A DNA stretch of 64,000 nucleotides from Dolomedes plantarius (GCA_907164885.2 OU015501.1:62384693-62448692), one strand, 5' to 3'; counted from the stretch's first letter, positions 46,357 through 59,512 are shown. Translations and numbers: made by a program. Notes: a model not told the origin generated them from the sequence alone.

Positions 46357-47119
46357 ACTAGCTGAAAACCCGTACTTCGCTACGGCGCACATTCAAAATA
46401 CAATGGTCAATGTATGCAATTAATACCAAAAATATGTTTAAATATATTTATAATAAATACAACGATCAATGTAAGCAATTGATGTGAAAAAAACAAAAAA
46501 ATATATTTATAAAAAAATCGTAACGGATATTTTTATAGACAAAATAATGTAGAAGAAAATATTCAAATTAAATCTAATAGAACATACTAAAGAATATAGT
46601 ACAGTTAATATAGTACAGTTTGAGTAACATAATATCTTTTACTGTATTCTATTATTTTTTTAATAATGTCTAATCGTGTGCCTCATTGGCAAGGAAAAAA
46701 ATATTTTTTGTCTATTTCATTGTTATGGACGTGACGATAAATGTATTTAAAGTACCAGAAAAAGAAATCCCGTGATCAGCATTTAATAAATTAAATTCTA
46801 AAATTTAATCTTTAAAAATTCACCAAAAATCAGAAAATGGAGGTAAAGATTCGAAAAAGATTTCATTTTAAAGGAATTTCTATAATCTAATATAAATTTT
46901 ATAACCCTCAAATTATTATTTAAAATGCAAACTTAAAAAAGTTACAAAAACAGCTTAAAAATTTAATTTTAAAAAAATCTAAGAAGAATTTTTCAAAAAT
47001 CTTTCTTAGTGCACCCTTACACTATAAGAAGAATCGCCATGCAAAATTTCAGCCCTTTTGGTCCAGCGGTTTGGTCTGTGCGTTGTATGTCAGTCAGTCA
47101 GTCTGTCAGTTACGGAACT
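46357..47119 (+). mobile_element. Dispersed retroposon, copy 4
   Basis: It runs from ACTAGCTGAAAACCCGTAC to GTCAGTTACGGAACTA followed by TATATA, in parallel with copy 1. There is no coding frame, and I did not find a clear target duplication. Confidence 0.8.
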
Positions 47120-47144
47120 ATATATAGATGATTCCTTCGATTCT

Positions 47145-47760
47145 CGAGTAACATAGCCATTGAATAAAATGCCCCTTAAAAGGCTCACCTTCAGATTTCT
47201 TTTTCCCATTTACTAAACTATGTTTCAACAGTCCAGAAAAATTTAAAAAATCTTCCTGTGTCATTTTATAGACGTCAAATTGTTTGTTTTTTTGCCTGTT
47301 CCTTTCACTAGCTGATACCAGTCGTACGGGTGAGTGATTTATTGATATTGATTATTTTCTTTTGCTTTTATATAAGAGCATGGTCAACATCACACTCCAT
47401 GTGGGTGTGACCAGGTACCAAAAATTTGTGATCAGTCGTCGACAAATGGGGGAAATCCATCATCGCTTTCAAAAACATGGCTGAAACATAGCTGTTTCGG
47501 TTTTGTCCATCATATGTATCTGAATAATAAGTAAGATTTAAGAAATTATTCGGTAAAGACTTTATGTGATGCTACAGACAAGAGGCTGTTTCGTTAGCTC
47601 CACGGCCGGCAATGGCCTCATGTCGCATGCCGTTGATAAATTTGCCACTTGTAGTATTGTGAATTGTAAATTGTACGTCCAAAGTTGTCGTTTGTAAAAT
47701 GAAACTGACGAAAAAACATACGGTGTTATTAAACACTGCTGGAGATCGAACGTGTAACAT
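47145..47760 (-). pseudogene. DUF7869-like protein fragment, broken
   Basis: The minus-strand reading from 47760 includes GMRHEAIAGRGANETASC, a stop, then YSDTYDGQNRNSYVSAMFLK and FLVPGHTHMECDVDHAL. After a frame change it reads FDVYKMTQEDFLNFSGLLKH. The DGQNRN and GHTHMECD motifs resemble DUF7869-domain proteins, which are often repetitive in arthropod genomes and probably belong to transposons. The assignment is from memory of the family. The function is unknown and the copy is dead. Confidence 0.5.
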
Positions 47761-48007
47761 TTTTCTGTTGCGTCATTTTTTGACTCTTTGTATATTCTTT
47801 TCGATTCACATGCAAACGATTTATATTCCGATTCAATTTCAATTCATATATCGATTCAATTTCGATTCATATGCCGCTGTTGTTTATATATGCTTTTCCT
47901 AAATTCATTTTTTCTTTTCTATCTTATCGGACTTTTCTGGACCATTTCTTATCTTTATATTCATTTGAAACCTGATTTTCACTAATACTTTAATGGGAAT
48001 TATTTAA
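47761..48007. other. No recognisable gene
   Basis: AT-rich sequence with TTCGATTCATATG-like direct repeats. Confidence 0.4.
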
Positions 48008-48379
48008 TAGGTCAGAATCAATCGCATGGCCTATACCCGTGTACGTCTAATGTGATGAATGATGAAATAGTCACGCGCGTTACTACGTCCTGCTGGTAAG
48101 AAGCAATTTGAAAAGGGGCCTTATTTATTATATACAAACTTCACAAAGGCCTTGGGATTCGGACTCGATATAGTGATGTTATAGAATTTTAACTTCTATT
48201 GCAGGGTTGGAATATTTCCAGTGCCTTGGAAATATTCAGCGGCACGTGCATTAAGGGTAAATATAAATTATCAATCATTTTACTCATAGATCGTATTTTG
48301 GAAGCGGAGGTTGTGCTTTGTTTTTACGAAATAATTTGGAATACGTGTTAAATGTAATTTAGTTGGACACATTTCGTTA

Positions 48380-48385
<6 letters not shown>
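48008..48385 (+). repeat. Repeated unit, partial copy 4
   Basis: It matches 34755-35130 and part of 43960-44190, including ATAGTCACGCGCGTTACTACG and the AAATATTCAGCGGCACGTG block. No micro-exon copy follows. A (TA)n tract and a Tc1 are found instead. Confidence 0.85.
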
Positions 48386-48474
<89 letters not shown>

Positions 48475-48480
48475 TTATAT
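48386..48480. repeat. (TA)n microsatellite
   Basis: A long TA tract immediately left of a Tc1 element. A second TA tract follows the element at 49908-49963. Confidence 0.95.
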
Positions 48481-48481
48481 A

Positions 48482-49906
48482 GACTTAGACAAAAAAAAGC
48501 CCCAAGAAGGAGTTATCCGAATAGGACAAAAATCGGTAGATGTTATGTACATGTACAGAAAAACAAAGGAGTACAATTTGAGAAAAATTGGATGATTTAT
48601 TCAAGAGAAACAGCTTCACAAAGTTAAAAAGTCAATAACGCGTTGGTCCACCTCTGGCCCTTATGCAAGCAGTTATTCGGCTTCGCATTGATTCATAGAG
48701 GTGGCGGATGTCCTCCTGCGGGATATCGTGCCACATTCTGTCCAACTGGCGCGTTAGATCGTCAAAATCTCGAGCTGGTTGGAGGGCCCTGTCTATAATG
48801 CTCTAAACGTTCACAATGGGGGAGAGATCCGGTGACCTTGCTGGCCAAGGTAGCGTTGGGAAAGCACGAAGACAAGCTCTAGAAACTCTTACCATGTGGG
48901 GCGGACATTATCTTGCTAAAATGTAAGCCCAGGATGGCGTGATATGAAGGGAAACACAACGGGGCGTAGAATATCGTCGACGTACCGGTGTGCTGTAAGG
49001 GTGCCACGGATTACCAACCAAAGGGGTCCTGCTGTGAAATGAAATGGCACCCCAAACCATCACTCATGGTTGTCGGCCCGTATGGAAGACAGTCAGGTTA
49101 GTATCCCACCGCAGTCCGGGGCGTCTCCAGACACGTATTCGCTGGTCATCGGGTCTCAACTCGAAGCGGGACTCATCACTGAAGATAATTCTACTCCATT
49201 CAGTAACATTCCAGGTCGAATGTGCCCGACACCACTGCAAACGGGCTTATCGGTGTACATAGGTCAATGGTTGTCGGCGGAAGGGGCGCCGTGAGCTCAG
49301 CCCCCTTTCTCTGAGCCACCTATAACTGGTTCTTGCGGTCACTGAAGCACCAGTTGCCCAGAATAATGCACCAGAATTGAAGCACCAGATGATAATGATG
49401 AATCTGGGGCTGTGAATGCCGCTCTGGCGATTTCTCGGTCATCACGTTCTGTCGTTTCTCTACGCTGACCGCTTCCTACTTGACACTGTGTTCGGCCATG
49501 GTTCACCTAATACTGCCAACATCGTCTAACTAATAGTGGCATCGCTTCTATCCAAATGTCGAGTGATTCGCCGATTAGACCAATCGGCTTCTTTGAGCCC
49601 AACTACACGTCCTCTCTCAAATGCTGACATCTGCGCATATTGTTCGCACACCTGTATGCGAGGCATAGTTACTGTCTTCCTGAGTACACGGAATGAAATT
49701 CGCAAAGAATTTATGGACTGGAATCGAAATTTCTCCTCTTTAATATCCTACCAGTTGGGCAGTTCAGATGCGCTGCAGCATCACATGTTCATCCATTGGC
49801 CGCCAAACTTTAAAATTTTGCATTTTCCGTCGAAACCTGTATGCATATCACTTTGTGTCTAATTTGTATTACCCCTTCTTGTTGCGTCGTTTTTTTTTGT
49901 CTAACA

Positions 49907-49907
<1 letters not shown>
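48482..49907 (-). pseudogene. Tc1-type element inside a (TA)n tract
   Basis: The ends share TTAGACAAAAAAAA in inverted orientation and are bounded by TA tracts. On the minus strand the C-terminal part reads RMWHDIPQEDIRHLYESMRS then ACIRARGGPTRY, typical of Tc1 transposases. The rest is scattered over frames with many stops. Confidence 0.8.
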
Positions 49908-49959
<52 letters not shown>

Positions 49960-49963
49960 TATA

Positions 49964-50340
49964 TGTCGAGCGTAGTTCTACGCCCGGTCACTAATTTAGT
50001 ATTTCCAGTCTTCTTAAGTACAGTTCGTGGCACTGAAGTGAGGCAGATGCAATCATTAACACATACTATGGTCCAAAAACAACGTAAGTTTATTTCTTCC
50101 AAGCTCATGAAAAACCATTGCTCCAAAGTTCGTCTCTCAACTGTTCGCCATTTTGCAAAACCCGTGGACCCGGCTACCGCACGTCCATCATCAACGAAAG
50201 ACTCCCGCGCTCTGCGAATTTCATGGTCAACTCCGCACGTGCACTCTCCTGGCACATGCGCAGAGCCCAAACTAGAATCTTCTAAGGTCTCTTCGCGAAC
50301 AAATCCTGTACCTGATCTAAAAATAATTCCCTCTACGCGA
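49964..50340 (-). repeat. Ty3/Gypsy 3' LTR
   Basis: It starts TGTCGAGCGTAGTTCTACGC on the plus strand and is highly similar to 62551-62928. Its outer end abuts a (TA)n tract. Confidence 0.8.
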
Positions 50341-50739
50341 CTCCCTTTCACCGCGAAACGAAGGTCAATCTGAAACCGGGGAAAAATAACCAACTAATTC
50401 TATCCGCGCGTCTGGAAATATGAATTACTGTGGTTTTCTCGTGCCATAAAAATAAATTAATCCCGAAGCCCCCTTTAAATTTAACTTATTATTCCTTTCC
50501 CAACTAAATTCTGACAACTCCCCCCCGTCCCCCTGAAGGCGTGCACACAAGGAGTAGCTAATTCCATGTGGCAAGACTTCAGAAGAGCAAAACAAGCAAC
50601 TCAGCCAACTGGAAAAAATGCTGAGTAGGGACGTCTCCCCACACAACAAAAATCTCAGTAAAAACCCCATTATTTAAAATCGAATGTTCCCTTAACGACC
50701 CCTGGATTATTTCTTTCTGTTCTGTAATACTTGGAGCAG
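50341..50739. other. Gypsy internal 3' region
   Basis: No supported reading frame. It holds the purine run beside the LTR and ends at the TGGAGCAG duplication of the hAT. Confidence 0.5.
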
Positions 50740-50784
50740 CATAGGCGTAGCGTGCTTCTAAGTTTTGGGGGGGCACGAATTAGG

Positions 50785-50990
50785 GATAGGATATCGATAT
50801 GAGTATCGATAATAATATCGAAAGCAAAATATCGATATGAGTAGCGATGATAATATCGGCTATTAATATCGATATCAATAATATTTCGGCACAAAAATAT
50901 CGTTATTTCAAAATATCGACGATATTTCAAAATATAGACGATATTTCAAAATATAAACGATATTTCAAAATATCGATAACACATTTTCCT
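50785..50990. repeat. Subterminal ATATCGAT repeat cluster
   Basis: Many irregular copies of AATATCGATATGAGT-like and ACGATATTTCAAAATAT-like units lie just inside one end of the hAT. Such clusters are possible transposase-binding sites. Confidence 0.8.
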
Positions 50991-51269
50991 TTCACCAAGC
51001 AGTCAATCGTATTCGGAGGAATGATTGTATAGTAAAATAATATATAAATATTGTAATAGTACGATAAAAAAAATGGTCGTAATTTAATTCAATAAAGAAA
51101 TAATATTTCAATAAGCAATATTTATGAAATTAAAAAGTTTTTATAAAGGTTTATAATTTTTTTTTTAATTGAAAGCCCTAAAACGTGTTTTTAGGCTATC
51201 TGAGGACCCAAAATCTTTTCTACAACATGATTAATGAATTTGGCGAGGATATTGTAAAACATGATAACC

Positions 51270-51460
51270 AATAAAGTCTAAGTTTTACTTATCTTTTTTA
51301 GGATGTTTTATTTCCCTTTGTCTTTTATCTGTTGAGTACTTTCGGCCGCTAAGATCTCCTAAGTTGTTAGCGGCGGAAAGTACTCAACGGGTAAAAAGCA
51401 AAGTGAAATAAAACAACTTAAAAAGTTAAGTGAAACTTATCATTTTAACAAAGTTACGAA
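51270..51460. repeat. Large imperfect palindrome
   Basis: Arms of at least 48 bp, and about 80 bp with more mismatches, meet near 51361. The inner arms are GTTGAGTACTTTC and GAAAGTACTCAAC. It looks like a foldback insertion within the hAT. Confidence 0.8.
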
Positions 51461-51863
51461 AGCAACATCTCCTAAACGTAACGCATTTTAATATAAATGT
51501 GATTTGATTGCTGTATTGGATTTTCAATTATTCAACAAAAACCCTATCACACCTCTGCTATAATTAGCTCTCAACTCAAAATACAAAAAATATTTTATTT
51601 TTCGTTCCCTCACAGGACAGGGATGGTAAAGTTAAATCACTTTCTAGTCAAAATCAGTGCTTTTATTACTACAAACTCTTTTCTTAAACAACAAATATTG
51701 AAACTTTTAAAAATCTTAAGTTAATAAATAAAATATAAAATAATGATTCTAGGCAAGTTCTACAAGTTTTTACCGTGTATTTTAAATGTCTGTTTAACAC
51801 ATTGGTAAACCTTGTCTCGTACTTGGCCATAACAGCCCTCTTTAATTTAATAAAAGTCTTCTT

Positions 51864-54149
51864 TCAGAATGCCTTAAAAAAATTTTCCACAAGCAAGTCC
51901 AGTTTCTCTTCACTCGAGTACAGCTGCGTCAGTTCATGTTCTATTGCCATTATGGCAAGTCCACTTAAGCGTTCTTCTTTCATCGTGCTTCTCAAGTAAA
52001 TTTTGAGCCTTCGCAGGGTAGAGAATGACCTCTCTGCGGTCGTAGTTGTGATAGGCCCTGAAAGAGCAATTTCTAAGAGATGTATCACTTCAGGTACATT
52101 GTTTTTCAGGCCGGTTTTAGTGCAAAACTGTGCCAACTCTTGCAGATTTATGTTTGGATTTTTCTTGTCTGTTTTTATAAAATTTGTTTTAGAGAAGCAG
52201 TGAAAAAACTTCAGCTGTGAGGAAAGACTTGAAGACAACTGATAAAAGGTTTGGATTTTCCCAACAACAGTTTCATCTAAGCTATCCCAATCCAACAAAA
52301 GCTGGATAATGGAATTGATTTTGTCGTAGTCATTCTGAGAAAATCGAGCTTGGAGGTTACTTACTACAATGTCAAGCCCCGCAAAATAAATTTCTATTTT
52401 ACATTGCCCTTCTGCCGAGGTGTGATGATAAAAAGATTCAGCCGCATCATTATATTCAAGCCTTTTTGGTGTCTTCCGTTTTCGAGGCAAGGAGAGTCTG
52501 TCAACATATAAGCCTTTGGTGGAAAAAACTTTGCAAAGTTCTTCTGTTTCGTGCCATAAGTGAATGAAACCTTGATCATTTCGTTGAAGGTTTATACTGT
52601 CGATAACAGCTTCAACTTTACTGAACAGTTTGGAAATGTCTAACGTTTCACTTTGAAGCTCTTTCGACAGTATGTCAGTCAGGCCTAGAACGTTGTACAT
52701 GAGTTTAAGGCTGAAGATGAATTCAAAACTACTCGCCTGTTTTATTAGTCCATCTGCTTCAGCTGCAACCTTTCTATTGGAAGCGTCACTTGCCACAACT
52801 TCCATTGCTTCCAAAACTTCTGGGAGCTGCTCTAAGATAACCCTTATAGCATGGTGACAAACAATTTCGCAAACAATTTCGCAACTGTCTTACTTCTTCA
52901 CAAAACCGCATAACATCAAGATCCAACAAATGGGCATGACAATGAGTGTATAATGCCCTAGACTTTTCTTCCTGAAACCTTGCAGCTATGCCATTGAACT
53001 TTCCATTCATTTGACTAGCACCGTCATACGCCTGACCAGGCATTTTATTAAGATTTATCCCAATTTGCTGTATATAACCTTTAATAACCGAATGTAAGTT
53101 TTGACCTGTTGTTTCTGCAACATCAACAAAAACCAGAAATCTCTCTTTAATTCGGACATTTTCGTCATTGTTAGTGATGTAGCGAATGCATATGCTCACT
53201 TGCTCACGAGTGGAAACATCTGTTGTTTCGTCACAAATTATAGAATAGGCCGTAACCTCTTCTAACTCTTTCACGATATATTGTATCATTTCACTTTTTA
53301 TACAATCTATAATTTCATTCTGTATCTGAGGACTCCTGTATGAATGAACTGATGAATTCATCAGTGCTATTATATCTTCTCCTTTATCTTTTGACCTAAG
53401 GTCAAGTAGCTCCTGAAAATTACCTCTATTTAAAGACACCGAACCCTCACAATGTCCTCTTAGGGCAAGACCTTGTTTTCCAAGGAACAAAATAGTTTCA
53501 ATAATGAATTTTACATATTTTCGATTTTCTTTAACTTTTTTAGTGTGTGCTGAAGACAAAGAGTTTGCAACTGTTTTGTCAGATTTTCGGTATTCTGTAA
53601 GAAATTAGGTAGATTTTAGATGCATATCACTTTTCTCGTGTTTTCTAAATTTTTCCAATGCTTTTTTTCCAGTTTGTCACCCCAATTTTAGTAAATGACT
53701 CCTCTCCACGCCCTGTTTTATCTTTGCAAAAAATACGACAAGAGAAACAAAATGCAGCATCCAAAATGGGGCTGTATTCAACCCAACCAAATTCAGAATA
53801 CCACGTTTTCTAAACTGTCTAGATTTTAACTGTATTTTGCTTACCTTGAAACTATCAACAGGCTGGAATGGACCCCTAGAAATATCCGCTGATTGTAGAC
53901 CCAGAGCAGGATCTCTACCACTACTTTCCACCACGTCCATAGGTCTAGGCCATTTTTCATCCACATCGAGATTTGTTGACCAGGATGGTATCGGCTTCAG
54001 CTGATTATCACCATAGTTGGACTTGGCACATTTATTAATGCTACTGTCACTACTTGCTTCTAGATTTTTTCTTGGTTTAACAAATCAACTTTTTTATTCG
54101 AGCTATCGACTTTTTTGAAAAAAGAAAGTACTGATTTCTGTTTTGACAT
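51864..54149 (-). pseudogene. hAT transposase, zinc-finger type, frameshifted
   Basis: The likely start is the ATG at 54149 (MSKQKSVLSFFKK). An N-terminal zinc-finger-like part lies at 53677-53964. The catalytic region at 52786-53559 includes SIICDETTDVSTREQ and AYDGASQMNGKFNG, typical of ZMYM1-like hAT transposases. The C-terminal part at 51864-52814 holds the dimerisation region (TAERSFSTLRRLKIYLRST). Frame changes near 52850 and 53600 and an early stop separate these parts. The enzyme would have moved the surrounding element. Confidence 0.88.
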
Positions 54150-54681
54150 TTTCAAACGTACAAAAACAATGATTTGATAAAGCGTGCACGAAAACAAAGA
54201 ATTGAAACCAACACACAAAGAATTACTGACTGTTAGAGGTGGATATAGAAAGTGGTGTGGCCTAGGCCAGCCGCTAGACCATTAAAATTCTCCACCCAGC
54301 GCCTGCTTCGTGTTTCCAGGAACACTGATAGCGACCCTTTGTAGCGCATTCCTTGAAGGGGTGCGGGGGAGTAAGTTCAATGACCCCAAGGGGGTAAAGT
54401 GTGTGGTCTGAACGCAAAGGATTTTTAGCCGAGGAAAAAATATAGCATCGAATTTTTGTTATGGATCATATCATTGTTAAAATCTATGTTAAGGCTAAAG
54501 ACATAATCGGAATATTCAGTTTCACAGTTTGAAAAAGCGGGAAATAACCCAACTTTCTTAAAAGTTTTCTACAATTTTCCGATTTTAACTGAACTCTATT
54601 AAGTTTCAATTTATTTCAATTTCAGTTGGGGGGGCACGTGCCCCCCCGTGCCCCCCCCGACGCTACGCCTATGTGGAGCAG

Positions 54682-56490
54682 TGGTTTTTTAAAAATACAC
54701 AGTTTGCAATTTTTCACAGGTTATATTAAAAATAGTCTTGATTTATACAATATAATATATTATATCGCTGATGAATAGAAACAAATAGGAAGATATTAAA
54801 ACACTATCTCAAAATATATCACTGTAAATATTCAAAATATCACCTCGACAAAACATCACCTGAAATAATATCACTTTAAATCTCATTTAAGAACACTTTT
54901 TAAAAATTTATTATTAAATGAAATTAACAGAATAATTGTAAGCCATTAACGTGGACTGTCAGTAAGTAATTGGCAATAAAGTCCAGGCTTTATCATGTCT
55001 CATCAATTTTCTTGAGTGGTTTATGGTATGACAGTCCTATAAGCTGTCCACTCACTTTCTAATTCACAACAGTTCCAGTTTAACTGTTTACAAATAATTA
55101 ATTTATTTACACAAATTATGGTAGTATGAAAATGGACGTAAATGAAAAGAACAATTAAATTTATGAAAAACAAAATAGTGCGGTCGACCGACTTGCTTGG
55201 AGGCCTCCTGAAATTTCTTGACCCTGGAAAATTTAAAGACAAAACATATGAATAGTTGAAAAAGAACACAGACATTTTATCTTTTTACCCATGGGATTTT
55301 CGTATACCTTTGAACTTTGAACCTTATTGTAAAGTTTATATCAATTCAAATACAAGTTAATTTCCACAAAACAATTCAAATTTATCAAAACATTTTACAA
55401 TTTACACTTCATTCACTTTACTATTCATAATTATAAGACTCATTATGTAAATACAAAACAATTTTAATACTTGTATCATTCATTTACTGTATACAATTTG
55501 CCAAGTTGAGTCAGGGGAGATTAGGTGCAATTGATTTCCCACAGTCTTAACCACAACAATTGGTTTGAAAAACAAAATCTTAGGGAGTTTTCGTGTGTTG
55601 GAGTGTGTGTACCTCACACTGATTTAGGTTCAAATTCTCAAATAACTTTACTACTGAGGAGTGAGGGGTGTGTGTAGTTGTTTGCGTAAAGTGTATGTGG
55701 CCGTACATTGGACCAACCGTGATTCTCCCACAGGACATGACTGCCAAAACAACACCTTGTCAAGAACTAAGATGCTGAAACAGGAAATGTGGGCTTTTGT
55801 CATGCCTGAGGAAGTATGAGTATGAACTGGGAGGGCAAAAGGAGCGGTCAGCCAAGGCCTGTCTTTAGTTATTATTTCAAGTATTTATTTCTCAGCACTT
55901 CAAGTGACTGAATAGGTGAAGCAAAACAAACAAACAAAATTTTTTAAAAAGGATTATAAACAGATGGGATGACTTCCAACGCGCGGGTAGAGGTGGGTGA
56001 TAGGATAGAGTATTCAAGAAGGAGAGAATTTACTGAAAGATGAAAGAAGTAGGGGCGTCACATTCGGTTGTTGGCTTAGAAGATCCAGAAAATCACATAC
56101 AAAAGTTTTCTAGTAGAAAGTTTAACCAAGATAGCGCTTTTTTTAATTTAAGACAATACAAAAAGTTTCAAAAAGGTGTTAGGCACCCAACATGCAAAAT
56201 CAATTAAGAAATGGATCTCTAAGTTATGAAGTATGGTCATATTTGGGATATGCAAAAGTTCTTTCTTTAGTTACTAAATTTCAATTCAAAACACACAATT
56301 GTTAAACCCAATAAATTCAATACAAATCATATTCTAGTTTAATTTCACAATATAACCAATTTCAATTTTATCATTTTATTTACTCATTAACATTCATAAA
56401 CTTTTACTTTCAATTTTTCACTTGTAATTCGTACTAAAATCTTTTCTTAATCCCCCCCCCCTCCCCAAGAAAATTGTGCATGAAACAAAA
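54682..56490. other. Gypsy 3' region, no recognised gene
   Basis: AT-rich sequence between pol and the hAT insertion. A minus-strand 84-codon frame (55021-55275) has a hydrophobic stretch but no domain. A G-rich tract on the minus strand at 56452-56467 could be a second polypurine tract. I see no convincing envelope gene. Confidence 0.45.
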
Positions 56491-59290
56491 TTATTTTAAT
56501 TTAAACTCAATATGTGGATGAAAATGCCTTAATCTGGTTGAGTGCACAATTTCACTATGTTTCCCAGTGTATTGGTTTGGTCTATCAATTTCAAAATTAA
56601 CATTAGAGAGTTGACTTAAAATTTTATAAGGGCCTGAATAAGGTGGGTCTAGTTTTCTTGAATTTGGATATTTAAATTCTTCGTACATTACTAAGTCACC
56701 AATTTTGAAGTTTGACTTTACAAAATGTTTATCCTATCTCTGTTTATTAATTTTATGGTGCTGAAGGGTTCTTTGTACTGCAATCTTTCTTGCTTCTTCA
56801 ACTGGCGGATAGTTTAATGAAGTTGTTTTAGGCAATGGTGAGTCATATGGTAAATTTCTAAATAAAAGTTAATTCGGGGGGAATCCAGTTACACTATGGG
56901 GTTGGTTATTATATTCAGAAACTACTTGCTCTAAAATTTTGGTCCACGGAATTTTTTTCGAAGAAGTATTTACTTTTCATCTTAATTTTGCCACTATAGT
57001 TTGATTACATCTTTCATTTTTTTCCGTTACACCGAGGCCTATGGGCTGTCGTTAATAATTGTTTTGCACTGTGATGTTTTAAGAATTTTTTAAACCTTGA
57101 CGAAGTAAATGCAGCATTTCTGTCACTTAATATTTGTTTAGGAACTTTAATCTTGAAAATTTGTTTTAAACATTTTGTATATGTCTCACTTGTCACACTC
57201 TTAGAAGGAAAAGTCCAAATATATCTTGTCGCATGATCAATCACCAGATGAATATATTTTTTGTCGAGTTATAATAGTTAAAACCTCCAACTGTATCAAC
57301 TGAAATTAGGTCAAATGGTTCATGGGCAACTGGCACCTGCTCCATCAGTCCGAATTTTCTCTGAGTCCATTTTTTGTTTTTCTGACATGTTTCACAACAA
57401 CGAACAAAATTTGAAATATCTATTATTATATCTTACCAATAGTAAATAGGGGAAATTAACTGTAACATTTTTTTCACACCTGGATGTCCAAATTTTTCAT
57501 GTGTAGCGGTTATTAATTTTAGTCTTAATGATGGCGAAAATACAATTTTGACTAGATTTTTCTTTTTCACTGTTAAAACTCCATTATATTTCTTGTACTT
57601 TACATTATTTATATTATCATTTAATTGTCCCTGAATAATTTCATCTGTGCTTAAAAAATAACAATATTGGGATACAAAGTGGCTTATAGGATTTCTTGAT
57701 AGCATATCAGCTTCATAATTGTATTTACCTTCTATGTGTACTATCTCATGATCATACATGGAGAGTTTTAAAGACCATCTAAACAGTCGTCCAGTTAAAT
57801 TGTTAACATTTTTGAACCATTGCAAGGCTAAATGATCCGAATAAATTGTGGATTTCTTTCCATGTACGTAAAAATGGTATTTATCAATAGAGTCAATTAT
57901 TTCCAAACATTCAAGTTCTGTAATGGCATAGTTTCTTTCGTGTTTCTTTAATTGTCTGGAATGAAAAGCGATTGGGTGTAGTTGACCATCAGGGTGTTTT
58001 TGTTTTAGAACAGCAACAACTGCTTCTTGGCTTGCATGGACAAAAAGGTGTCAAGGATATTTTGGGTTAAATAAAGTTCAAATTGGTTTAGAAATTAATT
58101 CATCTTTTAGTCTCTGATATGAATTTTGACATTCTTGGGACCAATCCCATTCTACATCCTTTTTGAGCAATTTCTTCAGTGGGAGTCTTAATTTTGCATA
58201 GTCTTGTATAAACTTTTGATAAACATTGATTGAGCCTAAAAATCTTTGTAATTCCTTAACATTTTTCGGTGGTAGTAATTTTCTTATTGTTTCAATGTTT
58301 ACATTATGGGGTGAATATTTTCCTTGTGAAATTTCATATCCTAAAAATTTTATTTCTTTCTTGGCAAACTGGCATTTTGATTGGTTTAATTTGATATTTT
58401 CTTTTTGACAAATTTTAAAAATTTCCTCTAAATGTTTTGTGTTCATCAAAGGTTTTTGAACAGATTATTATGTCATCAAAATAGTTCAAGGCATAGTCGA
58501 TTTGGTATTTATTTAGAATTTGTCTTATTGCCCTCTGGAAGACACTCAGTGCATTTTTCCATCCAAAAGGTAGTCTTTTCCAAAGTCCAAAATTAGTTGT
58601 GAATGCCAATTTTTCAGTGTCACGTTCGTGTATTTCAATATGCCAATATCCTGAAGTTAAGTCTAATGTTTAAAAATAATTTGCATGGGCTAGTTGATCT
58701 AATAAGTCGTCAATGCGTGGTATGGGTTCTGAATCAGTTTTTGTAATTACATTTAATTTTCTATAGTCTATGCATAGCCTGGTTTTTCCTTGACCTTTCT
58801 TATTTACTAAAGTTACTGGGGCGCTAAATGGAGAATGTGAGGGCTTAATAAAACCTGCGTTTAACAATTCGTCGATTTGTCTTTTTATTTCAGCATTTTC
58901 AGTTTGGGATGTACGATATGGCCTTTGTGCAATTGAGAGTTCTGAAGTTAAATGTATCTTTTGGGGTTCTAATTTTATTTTTCCAACATCATATTTATTT
59001 TTTTAAAAGATATGTCCGATAGCTTCTAAAATGTTTTCTAATTGGGGCCAGTTCTAGGGTATTTGTTCTGGTGTAACAAAGTCCAAAACATCACCGGGCT
59101 CTTTAAACAGAGTATTGAATGTATCATCGGGGATACCTGATGTCTCTTGAAAATTTTGAATATTACAATCAGTACTCATTATATTGTCTGAATTCTCATT
59201 ATTTACATTTGAGTGTCTCATTCTTTGGTTATTGTCAAAATTTAGGGTTTCATAGTCATTTGGAAAAACATTATTCACATTATTATTCAC
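56491..59290 (-). pseudogene. Ty3/Gypsy pol: reverse transcriptase to integrase
   Basis: Reading from the right, 59054-59290 is a linker. At 58670-58867 is the start of the polymerase (RLCIDYRKLNVI) and at 58415-58609 the catalytic block LNYFDDIIICS. At 58078-58449 are the thumb and connection. At 57433-57906 is RNase H (STIYSDHLALQWF) running into the integrase zinc region. At 57014-57244 is the integrase core (IDHATRYIWTFPSK). At 56491-56688 is the C-terminal domain with PYSGPYKILSQL. Stops and frameshifts separate them, so the polyprotein is not made. Confidence 0.88.
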
Positions 59291-59415
59291 ATAATATTTA
59301 TAAACAATCCTTTAGTTTTGCTCAAGAGAGTGATCATATCTTATATAGTTTCTCTTAACAGAATTTTTACCTTTATAAAACTTTCGGATAATTCCCAATA
59401 TACGGTGCCCCTTGT

Positions 59416-59512
59416 ATTTCACTGCATTGGAACCGCCATCTTGGTTCCGTCTCCCATCGCCAAATTGGCGACGGGAGACGGAACCAAGATGGCGGTTCCA
59501 ATGCAGTGAAAT
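59416..59512. repeat. Near-perfect ~97-bp palindrome
   Basis: ATTTCACTGCATTGGAACCG is mirrored by CGGTTCCAATGCAGTGAAAT. The arms of about 48 bp have a single mismatched pair. Confidence 0.92.

Larger units (their letters stand above)
50740..54673 (-). mobile_element. hAT transposon with 8-bp duplication
   Basis: The ends are CATAGGCGTAGCG and its exact complement. TGGAGCAG lies outside both (50732-50739 and 54674-54681), a perfect 8-bp target duplication. G runs and a GGGGGGGCACG motif lie just inside each end. At 3934 bp it includes a full-length but frameshifted transposase gene. Confidence 0.95.

Noticed and set aside
54682..56440. An envelope gene for the gypsy element.
   Set aside because: The only hydrophobic frame is short and shows no signal peptide, furin-like site or transmembrane arrangement.
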